Shown one piece after another: positions 11,401 to 19,287 of a DNA stretch of 64,000 nt. This DNA comes from Dacryopinax spathularia (lineage: Eukaryota; Basidiomycota; Dacrymycetes; Dacrymycetales; Dacrymycetaceae): positions 186,001-250,000 of the forward strand of contig JBBPFI010000012.1 in assembly GCA_037974965.1 (NCBI GenBank). The letters run 5' to 3'. Each line of letters begins with the position of its first letter. Within the stretch, counting starts at the first letter, position 1. The notes under the pieces were generated by a model, which was not told the origin of the DNA, did not search any database, and worked only from the letters and a program-made list of their open reading frames with translations. The position numbers and the translations under genes were made by a program.

Positions 11401-12195
11401 AGTGGGCGGAATCACCGCCAGGCTGGGACCAGGGGGTTCGTCGCGCGACGCAGGATTGTTGGCGAAAGCAGTGGTAGTAGCATGCTCCGTAGAGATTGTA
11501 GGCGTGTCTTGGCGAGAAGCTAAAGTTTCATTGTTCAATGTCGCGGACGTCGCCTTGTTGATAGCAGAGTGTGTGTATACAACTGTAGGAGCAGATGTGT
11601 TGGGTGACGCAGCGGCTGCAGTTCCCGAGACAGGGCGATCGTTGGAGGCCTGACGAGAGGCGGGGACAGCAGCCGTCCGAGCGAAGGAGGATGGCACGGC
11701 GGTGGGAGCCACAGGACTGGTTGTAGGAGTCTGACCAACCTTAGTAGTAGTAGGGCTGAAACTCCCCATGAATTGTGGCTCGTCGTCGTCGGCATCCGAA
11801 TCGCTGTCAGAGACTTCATGTACAGACCTCGGACGCTCGAAGCCGTCATCCGATGCGATGTCGGACGCCTCCTCGTACATATCCTCGTCATCCTCGGGAA
11901 TAGGAGAAATGGCCCGTTGTTTGCCCTTGGATGTGGCGTCAGCCGTCCCTTGTTCTTCTGGTTGCACACGTTTGGAGGGCCGGTCGGGAAGGCTTGCGGG
12001 CTCTTCGCTGAGATCTCTCGCGCGCTTCTTGCTGGTAGAAACATTGGGGCGGACGGCGGCGACTGCGCTAGAAGTGCTCGCCTGCGCGGCAGCCCCCTCG
12101 ACTGCCCAGTCAAAGCGGTTGGCCCCCGCCAAGGCTACAGCGAGAGCATTTCTCTGGTCGAAGGCGCGGGTTCGTAGCATTCTGGACGATTTCAT
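8419..12195 (-). CDS. Large Q/P/A-rich disordered protein, prion-like
   Basis: One open frame of 1258 codons starts at ATG 12195. No folded domain is visible. The first 35 residues are basic and partly helical (MKSSRMLRTRAFDQRNALA). A bipartite basic stretch (KKRARDLSEEP...RPSKRV, about residues 55-80) suggests nuclear location. An acidic block follows (PEDDEDMYEEASD). The middle holds 18-residue repeats of the SHPxxSPPFxAGxEP type. The second half is dominated by Q, Y, H and N (TQYAQAAPSQQ and NQYQQ units), like prion-like transcription or RNA-binding regions. The C-terminus is A/Q/P-rich and ends in RWWARDWFFDGEGPNQ, which is unusually aromatic for this protein. Function unknown; the length without stops in such biased sequence supports a real gene. 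Confidence 0.7.
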   Translation of the reverse strand: MKSSRMLRTRAFDQRNALAVALAGANRFDWAVEGAAAQASTSSAVAAVRPNVSTSKKRARDLSEEPASLPDRPSKRVQPEEQGTADATSKGKQRAISPIPEDDEDMYEEASDIASDDGFERPRSVHEVSDSDSDADDDEPQFMGSFSPTTTKVGQTPTTSPVAPTAVPSSFARTAAVPASRQASNDRPVSGTAAAASPNTSAPTVVYTHSAINKATSATLNNETLASRQDTPTISTEHATTTAFANNPASRDEPPGPSLAVIPPTPEHPGTSVQRAASATSTNSSAVHQSSHAAASTIQASVLTNVTLNASLQVPTDRMAPPPVRPQLAHTNAPEATRHESTPQPAAASDSGRGISHPGDSPTSSSEFGGTSHPALSPPFVAGVEPRGATHPAGSPPFAGAIEPGRASHPATSPPFVAGVEPDRQTNPALSPVGDQRAGSQVGLAPAGHIVVQANPRPGDVHAVRPFDQQAFGGLAVLAQVSELHASRVAVMNQAPQSDAARHVPPSAPTRQVDAPMELDAGPPPAQAQAYAPYHQQAAHPPNQASQHQRSTAQPAVNQQTYHTNAYQSHGYHTAANAQAATSQVPPLIQMQQGGQPVTLTPVYPQYQQPEQLQHVEYQQQYQSAQNDARVQYQQTQYGQAAPSQQTQYAQAAPSQQTQYVQPAQYQYPHYEQNQYQPNQYQQNQYQQGQYHQAAVHQANHHQQGMQNQDGYQPHAQNQHGQYQPLFQDQRNEHQHPTQHQPSAIPNQNPSYPQSQTQEHHHQHYHAVHQSAPSYQPSQPLPQNQPRPEVGPSAAPQLASNTAQVDRGMQAPQGGPAQLQPVVTQPSITQTQIPAAQGSQAFSSGSGTATTNGIIRPLRLPRWVRPPGYPMTPQMQAHPRPEDVVSPSFAQLSLGRAGESSRNGPAAEAGPSGGTTANQTHPSFVVPSTPQARAADAAGHVTGPSVSSSANAVNPLAGHVTEPPAPDPISAITPPAVVHAVGQAQHGSGSGVGVTHSANSGPPTPAVTEHPAEQRQAVPGPSHVPQASTNPSAAASSSPTRQLRVAFSLSMPGVWTNQTQAAHQPTVQAAHQAQAIATATGNANGNNIFVIFANPPAQPPVGPTVQVPQVQPAGAQQPVGASPPTAAPQANGTAQVNGPAPTNIAAQGTGASQVNVAPQTNSAPHGTGASQAGGAPQAAANANVGAAPQPQPSVPHVPQGGQQAAAGPSVPRAAANFPPPVWQGAGRNTAHAIPEGHPGGLRWWARDWFFDGEGPNQG
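10125..10290 (-). repeat. Short tandem repeats coding Q/Y-rich peptide
   Basis: Within the disordered protein gene, a 33-bp unit beginning GGGTTTGCTGAGACGGTGCG is repeated at 10221 and 10254 on the plus strand and codes an 11-residue QQTQYxQAAPS unit. The neighbouring 10125-10190 stretch codes NQYQx pentapeptides. The 33-bp copies are almost identical, which points to recent slippage. Confidence 0.85.
10930..11115 (-). repeat. 54-bp tandem repeats coding 18-residue units
   Basis: The plus-strand core CGAAAGGCGG recurs at 10947, 11001 and 11055, a 54-bp period. It codes SHPxxSPPFxAGxEPxx units on the minus strand. A fourth, more degenerate unit lies just above 11100. Confidence 0.85.
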
Positions 12196-12272
12196 TGCCT
12201 TGGGAATATAATGTACTAGGGCACTGGCATTCGCGTCAGCGCAAGGCTATCAGGACAAAGGTCAGAGGCGTA

Positions 12273-12875
12273 CTATGTGATGAAGCTCTTCTCGCGAGGA
12301 TCCGGGTAAACCAACGAATCCAACATTGTTGGACGTTTGATGTCCTCAGACAATTGCCGCGCGGCCCGGGTGGATACCTCGACTAGAAAGCGGAAGTCCC
12401 AGACCGTAAAAGCCCCGACGCGCGGGCTTCCCCGCCTGAAGGAGGGCGTTATTAGTCGAGGGTTATGCACGGAGGCGAGATAAACTTCTTTGATGGGCTC
12501 GTCGCTGTCGATGACATACTCGCTCCTCAGATGCGCGATGAGAAACTGCTTGAAATCGTGCGTGCGAGAGCCGGGAGTGAAGTCTGCAGACAAGGGTCGA
12601 GTTACGTCGATGACGAAATGCGTGTATCCGGTAGCGGGTTCTTCGGGAGGCGGCGGTGCTCGGTTGATGAAGTGGAAGAAAGGAGGAAGACGGTTGGCGA
12701 ATTCTTCCTCGCCCAGTTGTTCCCTGAGGTCGGGGACGATGCTTTGGGGAACTTCGCGGAAGAGATACCTGGTATGGGCGCAACCACTGCCGCCGTACTC
12801 GAGACCGAGGCAGCATGCGCATACCATAGCCTCAGGGGGAGCGACACTGCCAGCACGGCTTCGAGTTGTGACCAT
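12273..12875 (-). CDS. Hypothetical protein, about 200 residues
   Basis: A single frame from ATG 12875 to a TAG at 12273. The N-terminus MVTTRSRAGSVAPP is followed by a small cysteine/histidine cluster (CACCLGLEYGGSGCAHTRY) that might bind zinc. The rest (EQLGEEEFANRLPPFFHFIN, GYTHFVIDVTRPLSADF, VYLASVHNPRLITPSF, FTVWDFRFLVEVSTRAARQL) has mixed hydrophobic content and looks like a folded domain. I do not recognise the family. The stop lies only 77 bp from the ATG of the disordered-protein gene on the same strand, so the two could share a transcript or the model could continue by splicing. The 5' flank is a long pyrimidine tract on the coding strand. Confidence 0.6.
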   Translation of the reverse strand: MVTTRSRAGSVAPPEAMVCACCLGLEYGGSGCAHTRYLFREVPQSIVPDLREQLGEEEFANRLPPFFHFINRAPPPPEEPATGYTHFVIDVTRPLSADFTPGSRTHDFKQFLIAHLRSEYVIDSDEPIKEVYLASVHNPRLITPSFRRGSPRVGAFTVWDFRFLVEVSTRAARQLSEDIKRPTMLDSLVYPDPREKSFIT

Positions 12876-13147
12876 GACGGGAGCAGATCCCCCGAGGGGG
12901 GAGGGGGAGGGGAGGAGGGGAAAGGGGAAAGGGGGGGCGTGTTTGGGAGGGGGAAAGAGGCGCGGGGTGAGAGGGGAGGAGCTGGTTTTATGGGCAGCGG
13001 AGACGGGGGCCGAAGCAAGAGGGGGGCGAACACAGGGAACCGGAGGGAGGGTCAGCGGACACGCCGGTACTTAATAGAATTGGCGGGAAACCAGGGTTTG
13101 TTTGGGGGGTCAGCGATGCTTCTTGTTTTCCACGGGGAGGGATAGAC
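12876..13147. other. Leader and upstream region with G-rich tract (12886-12990)
   Basis: The plus strand carries many runs of three to seven G, such as GGGGGGAGGGGGAGGGGAGG, directly upstream of the ATG at 12875. On the transcribed minus strand this is a pyrimidine-rich 5' leader. The plus strand could form G-quadruplexes. Confidence 0.5.
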
Positions 13148-13500
13148 TTACGAACGGAGGCATATTCTTGATGCCTCGTGTTTTACGCTCGTGATTGCGG
13201 TCTTGTTTGCCAGCTGGCAGAAGAACGAGAGATGATTGGGGGAGGTTTGCACCCGCGGACGGTTTTTGTTTGACAAGGACGAACAACAACAACGCGCATC
13301 GGCTTACTCACCCGAAAATCATATGGCACTAGCGCCTTCTTTCCTTCCACGAACCCTTCCTCCTGATAACGGGCTGTGCCGGAAATCACTTGCGGGCGCC
13401 GTGTTAGGGCGTTGTTGAGGCATGCGGCGACCAAGTTGCTCAGCTGACTGGGCCTGACCTCCCGAAGCCTGGGAACTCCTTCGTGTCCCTCCGCCTTCAT
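13148..13500 (-). CDS. Possible small two-exon gene, unknown
   Basis: ATG at 13500 opens MKAEGHEGVPRL and runs through a protein-like stretch (RPSQLSNLVAACLNNALT, YQEEGFVEGKKALVPYDF). A good GTGAGT donor at 13311 and a CAG acceptor at 13214 would join it to a short last exon (LANKTAITSVKHEASRI) with a stop near 13148, about 84 residues in all. An acceptor-like CAG just before the ATG leaves room for an upstream exon. No family is recognised. It could also be a chance frame. Confidence 0.3.
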
Positions 13501-13755
13501 CTGTGGAGTGTTTCCTTTCTCGGTCCCTTCTAATCAAACGGATGATTTGAGCACGTCCACAGCTTTCATCCTTATAGCTTTCATCAGGGGCACGATCCTT
13601 TCTTCCAGACAAGCTGTCTTGAAATCGTATAACTGTAGTTTTCGCGTCAAAACCTGCCGGAGGGCAAACAAAGAGGGTAATGATATGCATACCAAATTAG
13701 ACTGTATCCCGCTTTGTACCATGTGCAATTGACAGCAGTAATATCGTTGTGTTGT

Positions 13756-13777
13756 TGATCATCTGGTCAGATGATCA
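13756..13777. repeat. Perfect 10-bp inverted repeat, 2-bp spacer
   Basis: TGATCATCTG, then GT, then CAGATGATCA. Such a symmetric site could be a binding site for a dimeric factor. It lies about 530 bp upstream of the RPN5 start. Confidence 0.9.
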
Positions 13778-13859
13778 GTGTACACTGGAAGTCTTCCCAG
13801 AAGCCTGCAAATTTTCTTGATTGCCGTCAAGTCAGGTACGTAATTGAATAGTGAGTCTG

Positions 13860-13912
13860 TTAGTTAAGACCGGGTGATCTCCCTCAAAGGGAGATCACCC
13901 AGTCTTAACTAA
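13860..13912. repeat. 25-bp inverted repeat, 3-nt loop
   Basis: The left arm 13860-13884 (TTAGTTAAGACCGGGTGATC...) and right arm 13888-13912 (...GATCACCCAGTCTTAACTAA) pair with one mismatch around a CAA loop. This would be a very stable hairpin. It could be a small fold-back element, a transcription end, or a protein site. Confidence 0.9.
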
Positions 13913-14308
13913 TCTCATTGTCTGTTGGACAGCACGCAGTGGAGCGGCAATGCCTTGCGGCGAGCTCGCTTGGCGCGGAGTGCTTCCCGCGCTTTCCCAC
14001 CCTTTCCAACGGGACCCGCAGCGAGCGGGGACATGCGGCGATAGAAGTAAGTCTTCAGGATATCGTAAGCGTAGAAACGTCAAAGCTGCTCCCGCTGTGC
14101 TTCTAGGCAGACGTTCTGCGAAACGGAGATGCGACTTGTTATGGGGCGCCGAGTTGTTGTTCAACGATGAGAAACACGCGCGGATGCCCGAAAGGGTGAT
14201 TCAGGGCAAGCCTGACGGAGGCAAAATGTCCAATTACGCGTCGCGCATACAGCGCTCAGCGACGGCGTCGGTGGCCCACAGCATAGGACAATACACCTCA
14301 TACCCACC

Positions 14309-16061
14309 ATGTCTGAACCAAAGAAACAAGAAAAAGGTGAGCAACATATTCCTACGTGACTGTATCTTAACTAATTACTCTCCACAGACTTCACCAATGA
14401 GGTGAATGAGCTTCTGCCGGAGGTCAACGCATTAGCTCAGGTACGTTCAGGCTCTTCGTTGCCGCCTAGCACCCCACTCACATCTGTACATAGGCAGGTG
14501 CAATACAAGATGCCCTTGACCGGATCTACGTGTTGGAGAAGCAGACACGAAATGTATGCCCTTGACCGTCTTCACCGTACCTTCGGCTTACCACTTGCTA
14601 GGCCGCTGACATACCATCGACCCGCACCCTCGCCAATCGAGCCATCGCCATCTGCTACGAAGCCAAGAAATACGATCTCCTCAACACCACCTTCCAGACG
14701 CTCACGAAGAAGCATGGTCAGATGAAAGCCGTCATTCAGAGTATGGTGGAGGACTCGATGCCGTGGATCGACCAGATGGAGGGTGAGACGAAGCTCGAGT
14801 TCGTCAAGATGCTGCGGGAGGTGACGGAAGGGCGCATCTTCTTGGAGACACCGCGAGCACGCCTAACGCTTATTCTCGCTCGGCATGAAGAGTCGCTCGG
14901 AACGAAGGAGAGTCTGGAGAAGGCGTCGGAGCTGTTGTCGGATCTCCAGGTGGAGACATACTCGTCGATGGAGCGGAGGGAGAAGACGGACTTCATCCTC
15001 GAGCAGATGCGGCTGCTGGCAGCAGTTGGCGACTGGACGAGGGTGAAGGTCGGCAGCAGGAAGATCAACCAGGCGTTCTTGAAGGAGCCGGAGAACGAGG
15101 TGCGTATCAGACGAATGAGGGTCTGCGCCGTGATTTACTGTACCGACAGGACCTGAAACTCCGCTACTACGACCTCATGATCCGATACTCGCTTCAGATG
15201 GACGAGTATCTCGAGGTGTGCAAGCACTACTATGCTATCCGCGATACGCCCAGCGTCAAAAACGATGAGGAGAAGTCACGCTTGGTACCCACTATTGTAC
15301 TCGCCCAATGCCCGTAGCTGACATCGTACAGGCTCTCGAGAATATCGTCTATTTCATTGTTCTAGCACCCTATGACAACGAGCAATCCGACATGATCAAC
15401 CGCCTCAATATCGATCCAGCACTGACCAAGCTCGAACTGCACAGGTACGATGACCCGTTGCGTGCATGTTTACAAAAGGGGGGCTGACGTATCTTAGCGC
15501 ACTCATCAAATCCTTCGTCACTCCCGAACTTATGCGCTGGCCAAACATCGTTGATTTCTACGGCGAAGTCCTACGGAAAACAGCCGTGTTCGCGCCGGCA
15601 TCCTCCGCAGAGAACAGCGACGGCAAGGGCGACAAGCGATGGGAGGAGCTGCACAAGCGTGTGATTGAGCATGTAAGAGCATCCAACGTCCCAGCTAGCG
15701 AAGACAGGCTGATGAGTCATTTAGAATATCCGGATCATTGCCAAGTACTATACCCGCATACATATCGGACGGTTGACGCAGCTCCTGGACCTTACGCCGC
15801 AGGAAACGGAGGACGTTCTTTGCCGGTTAGTCGTGGACAAGACCGTGTATGCGCGGATCGACCGGCCAGCAGGCATCGTCAACTTCAAGGCGCCGAAGAC
15901 TCCTGAGGACGTAATGAACGACTTTAGCAACGACATGGCCAAGCTGCTTAGTCTTGTGGAGAAGACTTGGATGAGGTGCGTTTTCACAGAACGGCTCACT
16001 GCGTAACCGATGCTGACGACAATTTGGTAGCATGAATGCTGCATTAGCCGCTAAGGCATAG
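14309..16061 (+). CDS. RPN5: 26S proteasome regulatory subunit Rpn5 (PSMD12)
   Basis: Rpn5 is a PCI-domain subunit of the proteasome lid. The first exon (14309-14336, MSEPKKQEK) splices over 14337-14387 to DFTNEVNELLPEVNALAQ, then AGAIQDALDRIYVLEKQTR, then the long exon with KAVIQSMVEDSMPWIDQM, REVTEGRIFLETPRARLT and NDEEKSRL. Later exons carry ALENIVYFIVLAPYDNEQSD, IKSFVTPELMRWPNIVDFYG and the PCI winged-helix end (NIRIIAKYYTRIHIGRLTQL, LDLTPQETEDVLCRLVVDKT, ARIDRPAGIVNFKAPKTP). The C-terminus is TWMSMNAALAAKA with a stop at 16061. About eight introns, all short. Length and order match family members. The neighbouring SF3A2 gene is convergent, only 77 bp away. Confidence 0.95.
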
Positions 16062-16138
16062 CATGTCGTAGTGTACATATAGTATTACCTCGCGAAGGGA
16101 ATCGTACAGATCTCGTTTCGCTACACACAGAATGTCCC

Positions 16139-16990
16139 TCATTGCTTGAACATAAACTGGAAGCTAAATTGCTTCGTTTCTGGGTCCCAGTGCGACCAGT
16201 TCCAGCCAGTCACATCATCGTGCTCGTCCTCGATCTCTCGAGCGGGTATGCGGAAAGCGATTGTCTCATACGGTTCAGCAGCAACCTGCAAGTGAAAGTC
16301 AGCAAAACACTCGACGTGGTTAACGAGGTGAGCTCACAATGAGGTATTGGAACGCCTTGTTCGGTGGCTCCTTACGTTGCTCCCAGGCGCTCATAAACCG
16401 CTTCCTCGGCACTTGACCCTCCTTGATCTGCGGAAGATGGATCTGAACCAGCAGCCCCTCCTTCCCCTGCACCTGTCCTCCAGCACCATACGCGTCCGCG
16501 GGATCGACCCTCTCCCGGACCTTGGTGACTCGATACCCAGGACGGCCAATCTTGAGCCACATCCGCTTTTGGACTTGTTGTCCCGTGGGTGCGACGGACA
16601 ACTGGCTGTCTTTTAGGTCACGCGCGGCGCGGCGTGCGAGGTTCGTCTGGTGCTTTTTGCCCTGCGTATGGGCCAGGTAGGAGCCTTCGTTCGTGTGCAA
16701 TGTTAAGCAGAGACGACATTCTAGCGAGCCAAGATGATTCCGCAAAATATATGGGTCCTACATCCAAGTATCGGCGGCGGTTCTGGCATAGTGGAAGAGC
16801 AAGATGACTTACCTTGGCAAGATCGATCGTCTCGAGGGCGAGTTTACGCAGTCGTTCTCGCCGGTCGACGTTGGCTTCGGATGCACCGGCCACACCACCG
16901 CCGCCAAATTTTGACCCGACTCGATTTTGGTAATCTGCACACTATTGTCAGCTTCGCCGTTGGCTCGACGATTGACTGGATCTTACCCAT
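16139..16990 (-). CDS. PRP11: Splicing factor 3A subunit 2 (SF3A2/Prp11)
   Basis: SF3A2 is part of the U2 snRNP SF3A complex that helps branch-site recognition. The first exon holds only ATG plus one base (16987-16990); the next gives DYQNRVGSKFGGGG. A matrin-type C2H2 zinc finger follows (LECRLCLTLHTNEGSYLAHT then QGKKH), then LARRAARDLKDSQ and the conserved body (RMWLKIGRPGYRVTKVR, LLVQIHLPQIKEGQVPRKRF, MSAWEQRKEPPNKAFQYLI). The last exon ends with IPAREIEDEHDDVTGWNWS and FSLQFMFKQ. The long proline-rich tail of animal SF3A2 is absent, as in other fungi. SF3B5, a partner in the same U2 particle, is coded at 37150. Confidence 0.95.
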
Positions 16991-17249
16991 GATTGTGTGA
17001 TCAGTTTGAAGTGCCTTCGTGCGTCCTCGTAGGTGTGGTTGAGACGAGAGTGGAGTGGCGAAAACGGCCTGTCCCTCTCAAGGATTCGCGACGAGCTTGT
17101 CCCAGCTTAGTAAGCCAGCCTCTCCGGCGGAGGTTCTACTTCGAAATGACACAAGCAGTGAACCTCAACAACCCGGTATACAGGGACTCTGGGAAGAATG
17201 AGTGCTGTACAAGTTCTCCATTGATCCGCATTATACAAATACAATATAG

Positions 17250-18976
17250 CTAAGCGATGTGACCCGGGAGATCGCGTCCCATCAGTGATACCCCAAACCC
17301 CCTCAGACGGTCCGCCTGTTCGCGATGGCTTGCTGCAATGACGAATAACGAATCAGCAGACGCTCTGCAGAAATACGGGGGATACTTACCCTCTGCACTG
17401 TACCCTTCCAGCGCGCTGCCTTCTCCTGCACCTCTCGGGTCCGTGATCCAGCGAACTTCTCCCCGACATCCACGAAAGTCCAAGTGGGCCGCCCGGGCTT
17501 GGAAGGAGGTACACGAACCGTGGGAAAGTTCTCGATTTTTCTCCGTGACTTGGCCAGTCGCTGCGCCTTCTTGACCAGGTCTGGCTCCAAGCGGGGGGCA
17601 ATGATGGGGTCCTGCATACAATCAGAACGATTCGGCCGCACAGAGTCACAGAGCTTACATCGCCTTCGCCAACAAGCTCCCACAAGATCTGCGTTGACTG
17701 CTTCTTCTCACCAAAGTCGCGCACAAATGCGGCATCCTCGTCGATCTCGTATTGCAGTTCACTCTCCGGATCGTATTCGTCTGGTTGCCCTATGCGGCTC
17801 TTCACGCCCATGTACCTCTCCATTCCTTCAGCCAGCGCTGTTTGTAAGGGCCCCTGACAGCGAGAGTTAGAATCGAAGAGAGACGATCAGAGGAGATGAA
17901 AGTTTCAGATGGGGTTGAAAAGGTATTAAGCACGTTCCCGCAGGAATCATACAAGAATGCGAATGATAAATTGGTATCATCACTCTCCAAGACAGAAGAC
18001 CCGAGTTGGAAGAGAAGGGCTCACCTGCGTATTCTGGAGCGATCCACAAGAAGGAGTGTGTCAGTACTGGTTCGTACGGCTAGCAGGGCGGAAGATTCAG
18101 AAAGTGAAGAAAATATGCGACCATGTGGAAGTCTCATAATACATGCTATGTCTTTTATTCATCCGGCGACGAAGATGACGGGGGTAGAAGCAGAAACGGT
18201 AATCACCTGTCAAGAACAGTGAGCACGCGTCGGCGGGCAAAAGGGAAAGAGAAAAATATCAGAAAGCCATGCATGTAAAGGTGTTTAACCATGTGAATGT
18301 CTTAAAGACTAATCGATTTGAAGCTCATCCTTGGAGATTTGTCCAGGAGAACGCAGAAGATCGACTCACCTTATCCCAGTTCTTCTCATGTCGTTTTAGC
18401 TTGATGACTGCATTTATGCGATCGATGCTCACGCCGTACTTAGTACTCAGATCTCGAACCGTCTGCTCTGCCGGAGCTTTGTGCCAAAGCTTGTATATGT
18501 TTTCACGGTCGGCGTCCGACATGGGTGGCGGTGGCTTGAATGTGGGGTTTGTCGGGAAGGGCTAGAAGATACTAAGTACGTGCGGTCCGCGCAATAAAGG
18601 GAAAGGGACGAACGCGGCCATATCTAGGACTCCGCCAGTTGTCTATCACCGAGCCCAGATAATTGGGTCCTGATTCTGCTGGGAACTGCCAATAGACAGC
18701 GTGCTTTTCCAGCCAGCGCCTGTATGAGATGGGCTTGGGATCTCGGTCGGGGCGCGACTCCTCCTCCTCCTTGCTTGCGCTGCCATCTGGGCTCTCTCCT
18801 CCCTTGTCCGAACCTACTTGTGTTTCCTCAGGCAGAAGGGCTCTGAGAGACGTTGTGAATTGTCGCGCTGAGGCCGCTACCACGACAGTCCGCAGGAGGC
18901 ATGAGGTCTGCACAGTCCGCAGAGGAGCAGAGGTCCCAGCAGAGGTTAGTGAGGAGAAGGATAGGGGGATGTGCAT
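17250..18976 (-). CDS. MRPS35: Mitochondrial small ribosomal subunit protein mS45 (Bot1/Mrps35)
   Basis: The first exon starts at 18976 with a hydrophobic/basic mitochondrial presequence (LLRTVVVAASARQFTTSLRA). It then gives YRRWLEKHAVYWQFP and NYLGSVIDNWRSPRYGR, joined by a 52-nt intron to PFPTNPTFKPPPPMSDADR. The conserved helix-turn-helix-like block is MSDADRENIYKLWHKAP ... VRDLSTKYGVSIDRINAVIK. An intron of 516 nt (17854-18369), about ten times longer than its neighbours, precedes GPLQTALAEGMERYMG. Later exons are acidic (ESELQYEIDEDAAFVRDF), then basic (LVKKAQRLAKSRRKIENFP, RPTWTFVDVGEKFAGSRT). The end is LRGFGVSLMGRDLPGHIA. The match is to the fungal family known as eukaryotic mitochondrial regulator/Bot1. 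It is divergent from NTE1. Confidence 0.85.
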
Positions 18977-19287
18977 GGCGGACAGCGAAGGTACGCTGAC
19001 CGTTCTGTTGGTCGAGCGGGAAGGGTGGGAATTTTTGACGGCTTAAAATGGAAGTTGGAAGGCACTGCCACACACGCGGGTGCACAGCCACCGAATACGC
19101 GCGCGTCGACCGGCCATCCTTTTGCAACGACGTCAGGGAGCGGATATGGCAGATCCGCGTAATGAAATAGTAAGAAGTTGAACTGGGGAATTCACATAAC
19201 AAGGGCACATCCTCCTCTCCTCCTCTCCTCCATTATCTCTGTTTAGTAGCTCTGAGGACGCGCGGTTGTGCTAGTCGAAGTGCAGCG
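18977..19287. promoter_or_regulatory. Divergent promoter region of mS45 and NTE1
   Basis: The 311 bp between the two ATGs must hold both promoters and leaders. A run of TCCTCTCC units lies at about 19210-19230, near the NTE1 side. No TATA box is evident on either side. Confidence 0.5.

Larger units (their letters stand above)
13501..14308. other. Upstream region of RPN5 with palindromes
   Basis: No gene is recognised. It holds the two inverted repeats listed separately at 13756-13777 and 13860-13912, and the 5' flank of RPN5. Confidence 0.45.

Noticed and set aside
12273-13500. One long gene joining the 13148-13500 exons to the 12273-12875 frame
   Set aside because: The joins tried across 12876-13147 gave only low-complexity peptide or stops.
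14260-14275. PACE-like proteasome promoter box (GGTGGC) upstream of RPN5
   Set aside because: Only six of nine positions of the yeast GGTGGCAAA site match, and the Rpn4 system may not exist in basidiomycetes.
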